From the NCBI GenBank assembly GCA_013151255.1, contig JAADIQ010000013.1:1-32476 (forward strand): DNA of 32,476 nt, written 5' to 3'. Of the stretch, positions 1-9,013 are shown one piece after another; positions within the stretch are counted from its first letter, which is position 1, and each line of letters starts with the position of its first letter. The notes below the pieces were generated by a model. That model was not told the DNA's origin. It worked only from the letters and a program-made list of their open reading frames with translations, and made no database searches. The DNA is from Alphaproteobacteria bacterium. GTDB lineage: Bacteria > Pseudomonadota > Alphaproteobacteria > Caulobacterales > Parvularculaceae. Made by a program: the position numbers and the translations under genes.

Positions 1-90
1 GCGGCGGGCGCGGATGTGGAACACGCCGCCTGCATGGCGACGGGCGCCAATACCTGCCGGTTTCGGTTTGCTTCAGAGCCGGAAGATTAG
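1..90 (+). CDS. 3' end of a probable V4R-domain protein (partial)
   Basis: Frame 1 is open from the window edge to a TAG at 88-90, giving 29 residues. The fragment ends with an EHAACMATGANTC stretch followed by RFRF. This resembles the C-terminus of V4R (4-vinyl reductase-like, small-molecule or heme-binding) domains, which usually close with a Glu, a Cys, a Gly and a final Cys before an aromatic/basic strand. V4R domains are found in sensory regulators and tetrapyrrole enzymes; the fragment cannot tell which this is. It is convergent with the M28 peptidase gene, with 25 bp between stop codons. The assignment is inferred from a short motif only. Confidence 0.45.
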   Translation, partial: AAGADVEHAACMATGANTCRFRFASEPED

Positions 91-115
91 CCTCGCGCGC
101 TAAATTTTTTACCGC

Positions 116-1540
116 TCAATCCGCCTCGTCGCGAAACCCGCCATCCATCTGCGAGGCGAGATAGATAGTCGCCGCCCAGGCCGCAACGTTTTGCTGAACC
201 GCGTCCGGGTTTACCTTGTCGAGCGTATCATCCGGCGTGTGGTGAAGGTCGAAATAGTCCGAGCCGTCCTGATAAAGATCAACCACCGGCACGCCAGCGG
301 CGCGCAGCGGCGACACATCCGGGCCGCCAAACGCCTGGTTATTGCCGGCGCCGACGCCAAGCGGGTGCAACAGCCGTTGAAAGATTTTCGCTTTAGCCAA
401 CGCCCCGTCGCCAAACCGCGTCTGGAACTTCCAGATACGCGCTGCGCCAAAGTCAGACTCCGCCGCCAGAACATGGCGCGCTAGCTCTTCTTTATGCGCT
501 TTGGCATAGGCTCTTGCGCCCCAAAGTCCGGTTTCTTCCGCGCCCCACATGACGACGCGAATAGTGCGCGCGGGCTTGCCTTTAAGATCGCCAACCAGCT
601 TTGCCGCCGCCACAGTGATGGCGACGCCCGCCCCGTCGTCAATCGCGCCAGTACCAAGGTCCCAGCTGTCGAGATGGCCGCCGACAACGATAAGCTCATC
701 GCTCTTGCCAGGGATTTCGCCGATTACATTGCCCGATATCGCCGACTTTTTAAATTCGGTCTGAATGTCGAGCCGGACGCGCACCGGCCCTTTGGCGAGC
801 CTCAGCGCCCGCGCCAATTGATCGGCATCCGGATTGGACAACGCCGCTATGGGCGCAGGCGCCAGCGCCGCGCCGCCGCGAACCGAACCGCCCGTATGCG
901 GATTGCGGTGGCTGTCGGTGCCGACCGAGCGGATGAGCGCGGCGATTGCGCCTTTCTCAGCGGCGACAATCGCGGCGCGGCTGCGCTTTTGCACCGCCGC
1001 GCCATAGCCTGACCCGTCCTGCGTGCGGGTCATCGCTTCATCGACAAAGATGATTTTACCGCTGAGATCAGCGCCGGATGTTTCAAGCGCATCAAGGGTT
1101 TCAAACCGCACCACCTCGCCGACAACCCCGCCGTCCGGGGTAGACGGTGAGTGCCCCAGCGCGGTGATGACTAATTTTTGCGGGAACGGCGAGACAATTT
1201 CAGCGCGTTCGGAAATCCGGTTCCAATAGGCCAGCTCAAACGTCTCTATGCGAACATTTTTAAAACCCAACCGCTTTAACGTCTGAACGCCCCAATCACG
1301 CGCACGCGCTTCAGCCTCGGACCCGGCCAGGCGCGGGCCGATCTCAGTTGTCAGGCTTTCAAGCAATGTCCAGGCAGTATCGTCCTTCAGGCCTTTTTCG
1401 ATCAGCCGCTTTGCGGTCTGTTCTTCTTTGGCGGTGATAAACTTTTCTTCAACGTCCGGCGTCTGCGCCGCTGCGAGCGAAGCCGCTGCGCACAGCCCGA
1501 CAACAAGCGCCATACCGGCGGCGAATTTTCTGTTCAACAT
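116..1540 (-). CDS. Secreted M28-family zinc aminopeptidase
   Basis: A 474-residue exported metallopeptidase that probably cleaves N-terminal residues from peptides in the periplasm or medium. The chosen ATG at 1540 has a GGGATG Shine-Dalgarno-like sequence and opens a clear signal peptide (MLNRKF, hydrophobic core, AAAQ); a longer reading up to 1651 would bury it. A PA-like insert (about residues 130-250) precedes the catalytic domain. Expected M28 zinc-site elements are present: GGHLDSWD (His289, Asp291), IDDGAG (Asp301/302), GAEETG (Glu335/336), AESD (Asp363) and HHTPDD (His434). It lies 68 bp downstream of the GNAT gene and may share its transcript. A second, unrelated-length M28 lipoprotein sits at 23.8 kb, consistent with peptide feeding. 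Substrate specificity is not visible. Confidence 0.93.
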   Translation of the reverse strand: MLNRKFAAGMALVVGLCAAASLAAAQTPDVEEKFITAKEEQTAKRLIEKGLKDDTAWTLLESLTTEIGPRLAGSEAEARARDWGVQTLKRLGFKNVRIETFELAYWNRISERAEIVSPFPQKLVITALGHSPSTPDGGVVGEVVRFETLDALETSGADLSGKIIFVDEAMTRTQDGSGYGAAVQKRSRAAIVAAEKGAIAALIRSVGTDSHRNPHTGGSVRGGAALAPAPIAALSNPDADQLARALRLAKGPVRVRLDIQTEFKKSAISGNVIGEIPGKSDELIVVGGHLDSWDLGTGAIDDGAGVAITVAAAKLVGDLKGKPARTIRVVMWGAEETGLWGARAYAKAHKEELARHVLAAESDFGAARIWKFQTRFGDGALAKAKIFQRLLHPLGVGAGNNQAFGGPDVSPLRAAGVPVVDLYQDGSDYFDLHHTPDDTLDKVNPDAVQQNVAAWAATIYLASQMDGGFRDEAD

Positions 1541-1608
1541 TTTACATCCCGTTTGTTTTGTTGGCGCCATCCTCCCCAGATTGGACGCGCCGTCAACAAG
1601 AGTAATAC

Positions 1609-2145
1609 TCACCCGAACCGTTCGAGCCAGACGCTGCGCTCCGCCGCCCATACTTCGAGCTTGAAACCCCAGTAATCGTAATCCTCGCCGGTATTTTGCT
1701 CGCCGATTTTACGCGCCACCGCCTGGCTGTTTTGATTGTCCGGATCGATCACCGATATGATGCGGGAAAGCTCCGGAAATTTCTCAAATGTCCATTTGAT
1801 CGTGGCGATCGCTGCTTCCGGCGCATAGCCCTTGCCCCAATGCTCACGTTTTATCGACCAACCACATTCAAGGCCCGGCCAGCCTTCCGGCATCCACGGG
1901 CCGACCCGGCCAAGCCATTCGCCGCTGTCCTTATCGAGAGCCGAAAACCAGCCAAAGCCGCGCATTTGCCAATGGCCAAGATAGCTGGCGAATTGCCGCC
2001 AGCGATCGGCCCGACTGTCCGGCGTTTTGTTCGCGGTGAGAAAACTGGCGACATCTGCATCGCCCATCATCTCAATATGCGCGTCGGCATCGTCGGGCCC
2101 GATTGGACGCAGCACTAAACGTTCCGTCTCGATACGGATGGTCAT
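1609..2145 (-). CDS. GNAT-family N-acetyltransferase (RimJ/RimL-like)
   Basis: A 178-residue acetyl-CoA-dependent acetyltransferase. It begins with the typical ETERLVLRP strand and has an acetyl-CoA pyrophosphate-binding segment (REHWGKGYAPEA) in the middle, followed by an IISVIDPDNQNSQAVARKIG segment. This layout is that of the RimJ/RimL-type branch, which acetylates protein N-termini or small amines; the acceptor here is unknown. Its ATG overlaps the stop of the upstream glycosyltransferase by 4 bp (ATGA), so translation is probably coupled. Length is normal for the family and no key motif is missing. Confidence 0.9.
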   Translation of the reverse strand: MTIRIETERLVLRPIGPDDADAHIEMMGDADVASFLTANKTPDSRADRWRQFASYLGHWQMRGFGWFSALDKDSGEWLGRVGPWMPEGWPGLECGWSIKREHWGKGYAPEAAIATIKWTFEKFPELSRIISVIDPDNQNSQAVARKIGEQNTGEDYDYWGFKLEVWAAERSVWLERFG

Positions 2146-3311
2146 GTCTTGTCTCCTTCAGAATTGTTGCCGAGAAGCATTTGCGCAATCGTCTCTACGC
2201 GCCGGGCGTTGCCTGCCCAGGTTAAATCCTGTCGAATGAGGCTGGCGCGCGCCGCAGCGCCGAGGCGGGCGCGTAAATCACCGTCTTCGATCAGCGCCTC
2301 CAGCGCAGTGTCAAAATCGCCGCTGTCTTGCTCATCAAATAGCGCCGCGTCTTCGCGATCTTTGAGCACCTCGCAAATATTGGCGCTGGCTGGCGCCAGG
2401 ATCGGCTTTGCTAGCGCCATATATTCAAAGACTTTTAACGGCGAGGCGTAATCCGTCACCGCCGGCTGTAATGCGATATCAAAAGCGGCGATGTGGTCCG
2501 GCATTTCGCTGCGCTGCACGACGCCGGTGATGGTGAGTTGCGAGGCGATGCCAAGGTCGCGCGCCAACGCCTCCAGCCCCGCCCGGGCGGGCCCATCGCC
2601 GACCAGCAACAGGTGCAAGTCAGGCCGGCGGAGCCTTGCAATCGCCCCCACAACCCGGTCAACGCCGTGCCAGTCGCGGACGAAACCGGAAAAGCCGAGA
2701 ATAAGTTTGCCTTCAAGATTATAGCGCGCGCGAACAGCGCCGCCATCATGGGGGCTCAAAAATTCCTCGCTGGCGCCGTTTTGAATAACCGTAATTTTCT
2801 CGTCCGCGACGCCCGCCGCACGGAGCTTTGCAGCCAGCACATGGGTCACCGGCAACACCATGTCGGCGGCGCGCCAAATCGCCGCCTCGGTTTTGCGCGC
2901 CACGCCTTCAAGGCTAAGCCCGCCATGGCGTGCGCGTTCTTCAGCCAGCGGCGCATTGACTTCGAGCATCAGCGGGATGTTTTTCGCGCGCTTCAACCAC
3001 ACGCCGGGATGATAAAAAAGATTATAACGCTGATAGAGAATATCAGGTTGGGTTTTTGAATATAATGTCCGCAGCCGCCAATAGGCTGGCGCACAATAGG
3101 CAAGCTCGGCCAGTTCATAAAGCGCGCCCGGCAGCGCCGAGCGCCATTGCCCGCCGCCGGCGTTTAAATCTTTCGCAGCGCCTTCGCGCTCGCCATGCGG
3201 CCCGGCCATGACAATATCGTGACCGCGCGCGCGCAATGCATCCGTCAGTTCACGGATGTGTACATATTGGCCGTCAGCCGAACGCGTCCGGTGGGAATAA
3301 AGGAACTTCAT
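2142..3311 (-). CDS. GT4-family glycosyltransferase
   Basis: A 389-residue GT-B fold glycosyltransferase that transfers a sugar from a nucleotide donor to an unknown acceptor (glycan or glycolipid). The ATG at 3311 (MKFLYSHRTRSADGQ) starts directly at the first Rossmann strand; the ORF is open to 3422 but that extension looks non-coding. The C-terminal donor-binding domain shows GFSGFVRDWHG, LLLVGDGPAR, LTITGVV and SPLKVFEYMALAKPI. In the last of these the distal Glu of the GT4 E-x7-E motif is present, but the first acidic residue seems replaced, which is common in this family. No polysaccharide cluster surrounds it; the only partner is the translationally coupled GNAT gene, so the pair might build an acetylated sugar (inference). 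Confidence 0.88.
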   Translation of the reverse strand: MKFLYSHRTRSADGQYVHIRELTDALRARGHDIVMAGPHGEREGAAKDLNAGGGQWRSALPGALYELAELAYCAPAYWRLRTLYSKTQPDILYQRYNLFYHPGVWLKRAKNIPLMLEVNAPLAEERARHGGLSLEGVARKTEAAIWRAADMVLPVTHVLAAKLRAAGVADEKITVIQNGASEEFLSPHDGGAVRARYNLEGKLILGFSGFVRDWHGVDRVVGAIARLRRPDLHLLLVGDGPARAGLEALARDLGIASQLTITGVVQRSEMPDHIAAFDIALQPAVTDYASPLKVFEYMALAKPILAPASANICEVLKDREDAALFDEQDSGDFDTALEALIEDGDLRARLGAAARASLIRQDLTWAGNARRVETIAQMLLGNNSEGDKT

Positions 3312-3497
3312 AACACCCGTCTTATCGTGATGCGCGCGGCTTACAATACGCGCGATAGGCGAATTTGTACTTACGCCTCGCCGCAAAGGTGTTGGAACTG
3401 CGAAAATGTTGATGAAGCGCATGCGGAAACCTAGCCCAGCGCTTGCGAAAGCCGCATCTGCGGCGCAGGCTGTTGGCGTGTGAGTAGGAGAATAATT

Positions 3498-3851
3498 ATG
3501 CGTCTAAAATTTATCCTCGCAGGCGCCGCCTGCGCTAGCCTTATCACCACCGCAGCAACCGCGCATCCGGGGTCGGAGATATTAACCGCCGGCGGTGTCA
3601 AAGAGCGCGCGGCGATGACCCAAGGGGTCTCGTTTGAAGAGGTGAACGGGGTGCATCTGTTTCGCGGCAGCAAGGCGGCGAGCAAAGCGAGCCGGCCGGC
3701 CGCGCTTACACAAAACCGCACCATCCGCATTGAAATTGCAGCGCCGAGATTTGTCTGGCGTTCGTTTCGCGGCTTGCGCACGCAAGGATTTTATTCCGGC
3801 AAAGCCTATCCGTCGCGGCGCTATCGGCACGGGTTTTATTCCGGCCGATAG
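3498..3851 (+). CDS. Small secreted protein of unknown function
   Basis: A 117-residue protein I do not recognise. A TAGGAG ribosome site 7 bp before the ATG at 3498 decides the start. Residues 1-22 form a classical signal peptide ending ATA-HP. The mature part is basic (pI clearly high), has no cysteine after cleavage, and its last ~25 residues carry the motif GFYSG twice (TQGFYSGKAYPSR and RHGFYSGR). It is convergent with mdh, the stop codons being 9 bp apart, and divergent from the GT4 gene. The antisense reading of the same bases is also open, but lacks a ribosome site and a recognisable product. Function unknown; a periplasmic or surface role is inferred from the signal peptide. Confidence 0.7.
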   Translation: MRLKFILAGAACASLITTAATAHPGSEILTAGGVKERAAMTQGVSFEEVNGVHLFRGSKAASKASRPAALTQNRTIRIEIAAPRFVWRSFRGLRTQGFYSGKAYPSRRYRHGFYSGR

Positions 3852-3860
3852 GCCCGCAAC

Positions 3861-4818
<958 letters not shown>

Positions 4819-4978
4819 GGGAATATCTCCTTGAGATTGCGGCGGGGCGCCGCGTGAATTCTTCGCCGCCGGTCTAGCCCAAGGCGATGAGGTTTTAAAG
4901 CCGGTGCGGGGGTTTCGGGCCGTGATATATTTGCCCAGCCCCATTGCCGACTGGAGCCGGCCGGTCAGGCATAACGGA

Positions 4979-5671
4979 TCAGAACTGTTTACGCACAGAC
5001 ACCATCACATTCGAGGCCTCGTAGCGGTCGCCATCGATGCGCGGACCGATGGGGCCGGCGGGCGTGAAATCTTCATCTTGCGGGCCGTAGGACAATTTGC
5101 TGGTGCGCAAGTATATGTATTCGGTATCGAGGGAGAACCCGCCGCCGACATCAAACGAGACCCCGGCGCGGCCCTGATAGGCGAGCGCGGCGTCGCGCAC
5201 GCCGGTTTCGTTTTCAACAAAGGCGCCGCCGACGCCGCCGCCGATAAACGGCGTGAAGCGGCTGTCATTACGCCAGTCGAAATAGAAGTTAGACATCAGG
5301 AAATGCACATTGATGTCGTCATTCACCGGCGTCGCTAAGGTCGGGCCCAATGTCGGATCGTTGATTGTAACGGCATCGATACCGGTCGAGGCGTAGCGAT
5401 ATTCAAGCTCGGTGCGGATGCCGTCGGCATAGTCAAACCCGATGGCGCCGCCGATGACATAGCCGTCGCCATTGCCCACCGTCTGGCCGGTTGGCGGCGA
5501 ACCGGCAAACGCTGCATTGGGATTGAACGTATAATCCTGGGCCCAGTCGGAGGCGAAAGCTACGCCGCCGCCGATGCGCACATAAACGCCGTCAGACGCG
5601 GCGCCGTCCTGCGCCAACGCAGCGGAACCACACGCCAACATCCCCGTTAAATACGCAACCACTCGTTTCAC
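4979..5671 (-). CDS. Outer-membrane beta-barrel protein
   Basis: A 230-residue protein with a signal peptide (MKRVVAYLTGMLACGSAALAQ) and a small porin-like beta-barrel. The mature part alternates hydrophobic and polar residues in strands such as GVYVRIGGGVAF, GAIGFDYADGIRTELEYRY, FLMSNFYFDWR and FTPFIGGGVGGAF, with long polar loops between. It ends in VMVSVRKQF, the C-terminal phenylalanine expected for BAM-assembled proteins. The pattern fits the OmpA-like/OMP_b-brl group, probably eight strands; no peptidoglycan-binding domain follows. It lies 91 bp downstream of the AGCS symporter on the same strand. The role may be structural or adhesive; no substrate can be inferred. Confidence 0.85.
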   Translation of the reverse strand: MKRVVAYLTGMLACGSAALAQDGAASDGVYVRIGGGVAFASDWAQDYTFNPNAAFAGSPPTGQTVGNGDGYVIGGAIGFDYADGIRTELEYRYASTGIDAVTINDPTLGPTLATPVNDDINVHFLMSNFYFDWRNDSRFTPFIGGGVGGAFVENETGVRDAALAYQGRAGVSFDVGGGFSLDTEYIYLRTSKLSYGPQDEDFTPAGPIGPRIDGDRYEASNVMVSVRKQF

Positions 5672-5702
5672 TACGCCAACTCCTTTGCCTGTTGCGGGCA
5701 GA

Positions 5703-5729
5703 TTAACCCGCGCGTTGATCGCGGGGCAA
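5703..5729 (-). terminator. Possible hairpin after the AGCS symporter gene
   Basis: Between the symporter stop (5763) and the beta-barrel start (5671) the minus strand holds CCCGCG, a 7-nt loop and CGCGGG, followed by TTAATCTG. The stem is strong but there is no real run of T. It may partly terminate the symporter transcript or protect its 3' end. Low confidence. Confidence 0.3.
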
Positions 5730-5762
5730 GCAGCCGCACGATTAACTCACCTTTATTTGACT

Positions 5763-7184
5763 CTATTTTATGCGCCCTTTTTCCCGCGCCATCGCCACCA
5801 CCACGGGGCTCAACAGCAAGATCGCAATCAGGTTGGGAAACGCCATCGAGGCATTGGCCAAATCGCCAAACTTCCAGATGAAATCGATTTCCTGCAACGC
5901 GCCGATAAACACCATGACGACCCAAACGAAGCGCAGCGGTTTGGCGATCCAGTCGCCGAACAGATAAGTCGCCGCCTGCTCCATATAATAGGCCCAGCCC
6001 AAAATGGTGGTGAACGCAAACAGCCCCAGCGCCACCGCAATGAAAATACCGCCAAACGGCATGCCCTGGCTGAAGACCGCCGTTGTCACCTGCGCCCCTT
6101 GCAAGGTCGATTGCCAGGCATAATCCACCATGCCGCCATCGGCTCCAGGGAACTGACCCTGCACCGACAAAATAACCAGCGCGGTCATGGTGCAAATCAC
6201 AATCGTATCGATGAACGAGCCAAGCATGGCGATTTCGCCCTGGCGCACCGGATCGTCAGTCTTGGCCGCCGCATGGGCAATCGCTGTTGAACCTTGCCCC
6301 GCTTCATTTGAAAACAACCCGCGCGCCACGCCGAACCGCACCGCCTGCAACACCGCATAACCGGCCACGCCGCCGCCCGCTTGTTCGAGGCCGAACGCAT
6401 AGGTGAAAATCTGCATAAACGCCGCCGGCACATGTTCGGCGTTGATAATCAGCATAATGATCGCAACGACAATATAGCCAAGCGCCATCGCCGGCACCAC
6501 CTTGCCGGCAACATTGCCGATGGACTTGATGCCGCCAATGATGACGATGAACGCCAGAACCGCGATGACGACGCCAGATATCCATGTCGGAATACCCGCA
6601 GCAGCCTCTGCCGCCGTTGCAATGGAATTGGCTTGCGTCATATTGCCGGTGACGATGGCGGAAAAAATCGTCCCGACGGCAAAGAACACCGCCAGCCAGA
6701 CCCATTTTTTGCCAAGGCCGTTCTTGATGTAAAACATCGGCCCGCCATGAATATGCCCGTCGGGATGGGTCTCGCGATATTTCACGGCGAGGCTCGATTC
6801 CGCAAACGCCGCCGCCATGCCGAAGATCGCCGTTATCCACATCCAGAAAATCGCACCCGGTCCGCCAAGCGTAATCGCGGTCGCCACGCCGGCGAGATTG
6901 CCGGTGCCGACCTGGCCGGACAGCGCCGTTGAAAGCGCGTTCCATGGCGTGATCTCGCCTTTGGCGTCAGGATCGATGCTTGCCTTGCGGCTGCCGGTAA
7001 ACAGATTGACGAAGGCCGGGATCAGCCGTCTTATGGGCAAGCCCTTGAGCCGGATCATGAAGAACAGGCCGGTGCCCAAAAGCAGCACCACCATGGGCGC
7101 TACCTGTAGGACCACTTCGCCGTTCCAGGTGCCGCCCCAGATAAAGCCGCTGACATTGTCAACGCCGGTGTAGAAACTCTCCAT
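5763..7184 (-). CDS. AGCS-family Na+/alanine (or glycine) symporter
   Basis: A 473-residue inner-membrane transporter that imports alanine or glycine with sodium (alanine/glycine:cation symporter family, TC 2.A.25). About ten to eleven hydrophobic segments are visible. Family hallmarks include RLKGLPIRRL near the N-terminus, ALSGQVGTGNLAGVATAITLGGPGA, a WITAIFGMAAAFAESSLA helix, and GLFSNEAGQGSTAIAHAAA. Length is normal. The start at 7184 faces the metallo-beta-lactamase-fold gene, leaving a 138-bp divergent promoter region in which I see no clear operator. Which amino acid is carried cannot be fixed from sequence alone. Confidence 0.93.
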   Translation of the reverse strand: MESFYTGVDNVSGFIWGGTWNGEVVLQVAPMVVLLLGTGLFFMIRLKGLPIRRLIPAFVNLFTGSRKASIDPDAKGEITPWNALSTALSGQVGTGNLAGVATAITLGGPGAIFWMWITAIFGMAAAFAESSLAVKYRETHPDGHIHGGPMFYIKNGLGKKWVWLAVFFAVGTIFSAIVTGNMTQANSIATAAEAAAGIPTWISGVVIAVLAFIVIIGGIKSIGNVAGKVVPAMALGYIVVAIIMLIINAEHVPAAFMQIFTYAFGLEQAGGGVAGYAVLQAVRFGVARGLFSNEAGQGSTAIAHAAAKTDDPVRQGEIAMLGSFIDTIVICTMTALVILSVQGQFPGADGGMVDYAWQSTLQGAQVTTAVFSQGMPFGGIFIAVALGLFAFTTILGWAYYMEQAATYLFGDWIAKPLRFVWVVMVFIGALQEIDFIWKFGDLANASMAFPNLIAILLLSPVVVAMAREKGRIK

Positions 7185-7322
7185 GCCGTTAAGTACCCCT
7201 TGATGGCGCCTGTGACCGGCGCTTGATTAGAAAAATTGCGCCAAACATTAGGCGGGGCTGACCCTCGGGGGCAAGGCTTTTCGTGCTTGCATGGCCGCGC
7301 CAGGGCGCCGTAAAACCTTGTT

Positions 7323-8315
7323 ATGGCGCGCAAATACTCTCTTTGCCGGGCGGCGGCTTTCACAATTGCGATAGCGGGGCTGGGGTTTGGCTGCACCGGC
7401 AAGGACAGCGGCGCCGATACCGAAACGCTAACCGTCGAAGGCCGCGGCGGCGACACCGCGAAATGGTGGGAGAAGCTGCCGCGGGCGCAATGGGCCAATT
7501 ACGAGCGCGTCGCCGAGGGCCTTGAATGGTTTGAAGCCTACCGGGTCTTCGAAGGCGTCTATGCGATCTACGAGCCGGGCCAGTTTGAGGAAGTCATCTC
7601 GTTTCTGATTGTCGGCGAGACGCGGGCCTTATTGTTCGACACCGGCCTCGGCATCGCCAAATTGCGCCCGGTGGTCGCCCGCCTCACCGATCTCGATATT
7701 TTGGTTTTAAATTCCCACGGCCATTACGACCATATTGGCGGCAATTATGAGTTTTCCGAAATTGGCGGCCTTGACGTTGACTACGCCCGCGCGCAGGCGA
7801 AAGGCGCGGAACATGAATACGTCGCCGAGTATGTGAGCGGCGACTGGCTATGGAAGCAAACCCCGGACGGGTTTGATCCGGAAGCCTATGAAATCAAACC
7901 CTATCAGGTAACGACGACCATTAAGGACGGCGACATCATCGACCTTGGCGGGGTGCGGCTTGAAGTCTTAGTGACGCCGGGCCACTCGCCGGACTCTATC
8001 TGCCTGCTCGACCGTGCGGGTCGAAGGCTGTTTACCGGCGACACATTTTATCTCGCGCCGCTTTACGCCCATCTCGAAGGCTCAAACGTCGCCGACTATA
8101 GAGCGTCGATTGACCGGCTCGCCGCGCTCGAGCCGGAACTCGATCATCTGTTAACGGCGCATAATGTTCCGCTCGCCGAGCCGGCTTATCTCAGCCGGGT
8201 CAGTGCTGGCTTTGAAGCGATATCAAGCAAAAGCGCCGCCTATGTGGAAACAGACGGCGCTTTTGAATATCAGTTTGATGGATTTTCCATCATTGTTCCC
8301 GCAACCGAGCCATAG
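7323..8315 (+). CDS. Exported metallo-beta-lactamase-fold hydrolase
   Basis: A 330-residue zinc hydrolase of the MBL superfamily. Residues 1-24 form a signal sequence; Cys24 follows GLGFG, which is a poor lipobox, so it may be either secreted or a lipoprotein. The binuclear zinc site is complete: SHGHYDHIGG (His132, His134, Asp136, His137), VTPGHSPDS, LFTGDTF and a late LLTAHN histidine. The domain order is that of generic MBL-fold hydrolases (glyoxalase II, lactonase or phosphodiesterase-like), and nothing marks it as a true beta-lactamase. No good ribosome site precedes the ATG at 7323. It is convergent with rpsP, 21 bp between the genes. Substrate unknown. Confidence 0.88.
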   Translation: MARKYSLCRAAAFTIAIAGLGFGCTGKDSGADTETLTVEGRGGDTAKWWEKLPRAQWANYERVAEGLEWFEAYRVFEGVYAIYEPGQFEEVISFLIVGETRALLFDTGLGIAKLRPVVARLTDLDILVLNSHGHYDHIGGNYEFSEIGGLDVDYARAQAKGAEHEYVAEYVSGDWLWKQTPDGFDPEAYEIKPYQVTTTIKDGDIIDLGGVRLEVLVTPGHSPDSICLLDRAGRRLFTGDTFYLAPLYAHLEGSNVADYRASIDRLAALEPELDHLLTAHNVPLAEPAYLSRVSAGFEAISSKSAAYVETDGAFEYQFDGFSIIVPATEP

Positions 8316-8336
8316 GGCGGCGGCGAGAACACCGAA

Positions 8337-8786
8337 TTATTCGGTCTTTTCTTCCGCCTCAGGCGCGGCGGGGTCTTCTGCAGGCGCTTCTTCAGCAGCA
8401 GGTTCTTGCGCGGGTGCGTTTTTCGCTTCTTCAAGCGCTGCGGCTACCGCTTCAGCTTTGTCTTTCTTCTCCTGCTCGCGCTCTTGGGCTTTCTCGCCCG
8501 GCTTGCCTTTGTTCGGGTTATTGCCGTGTTCCCATTTTACGAGATCGTTCGCCGCCAGAAAACGCGCGACGCGGTTTGTCGGTTTGGCGCCGACGCCGAG
8601 CCAATGTTTGATGCGTTCTTCATCATATTGAACACGGTTTTCGTCGGTTTTTGCGAGCAGCGGATTGTAATGCCCGACCTTCTCAATGAAGCGGCCATCA
8701 CGCGGCATGCGCGAATCCGCAACAACGATATTGTAATAGGGACGTTTCTTCGCGCCGCCCCGGGCGAGTCTGATTTTTAGTGACAT
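8337..8786 (-). CDS. rpsP: 30S ribosomal protein S16 with long acidic tail
   Basis: Small-subunit ribosomal protein bS16. The N-terminal ~80 residues are the full S16 domain ([54 protein letters not shown]). An additional ~65-residue tail is rich in Lys/Glu and then Ala/Glu/Pro, giving 149 residues against roughly 80-110 for many S16 proteins; similar disordered tails occur in alphaproteobacteria. An AAGGA site sits upstream of the ATG at 8786. In many relatives rpsP is followed by rimM-trmD-rplS; here it is the last gene before a convergent hydrolase gene, so that operon is broken. It follows ffh on the same strand with 227 bp between. Confidence 0.97.
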   Translation of the reverse strand: MSLKIRLARGGAKKRPYYNIVVADSRMPRDGRFIEKVGHYNPLLAKTDENRVQYDEERIKHWLGVGAKPTNRVARFLAANDLVKWEHGNNPNKGKPGEKAQEREQEKKDKAEAVAAALEEAKNAPAQEPAAEEAPAEDPAAPEAEEKTE

Positions 8787-8805
8787 GTTGGTGTTCCTTC
8801 TATGT

Positions 8806-9009
8806 TTAGTTTTCGGTTGAAAATTGAAATCTGTTCCCGCTCATCCCGGCAAAAGCCGGGGCCCAGCAAATGAATAAAGCCGGGCGAGGCCCGTCATTTT
8901 TTTGCTGACTGGATTCCGGCTTTCGCCGGAAAGAGCGGGAGATGGTTTGGTTGACAAGAATCATGATGATAAGCCAAGCGGTTGCTGCGCAAATAAAATC
9001 GCGTTTCAT
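8806..9009 (-). CDS. Doubtful small membrane ORF fused to a palindromic repeat
   Basis: An ATG at 9009, 5 bp after the ffh stop, opens a 67-codon frame. The first ~24 residues ([20 protein letters not shown]) form a plausible transmembrane helix with basic N-terminus. The rest ([11 protein letters not shown]..., ...[11 protein letters not shown]) is simply the translation of the palindromic repeat at 8835-8940. It may be a real small protein whose 3' part was replaced by the repeat, or no gene at all. No good ribosome site is seen. Confidence 0.25.
   Translation of the reverse strand: MKRDFICAATAWLIIMILVNQTISRSFRRKPESSQQKNDGPRPALFICWAPAFAGMSGNRFQFSTEN
8835..8940. repeat. 106-bp palindromic repeat element (REP/BIME-like)
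   Basis: Two arms, 8835-8870 and 8901-8940, are imperfect inverted copies of each other, starting TCCCGCTC at the outer ends and reading into CAGCAAA/TTTGCTG inside. Each arm itself has a small hairpin (CCCGGC-AAAA-GCCGGG and TTCCGGC-TTTC-GCCGGAA). The centre holds a third hairpin (GCCGGGC-GA-GGCCCG). Read through, the arms give the RRKPES and PAFAGM peptides typical of dispersed palindromic repeats in alphaproteobacteria. It probably occurs many times in the genome; it could also act as a processing or attenuation site between ffh and rpsP. Confidence 0.8.
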
Positions 9010-9013
9010 AGTT

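Noticed and set aside
3431-3781. 116-codon minus-strand frame opposite the small secreted protein
   Set aside because: No ribosome site or recognisable domain; the plus-strand frame has a good site and a signal peptide.
5685-6290. 201-codon plus-strand frame opposite the AGCS symporter
   Set aside because: Low-complexity Arg/His-rich translation typical of an antisense shadow in GC-rich DNA.
7323-8315. True beta-lactamase or resistance gene
   Set aside because: Only the general MBL fold motifs are present; nothing specific to B1-B3 beta-lactamases.
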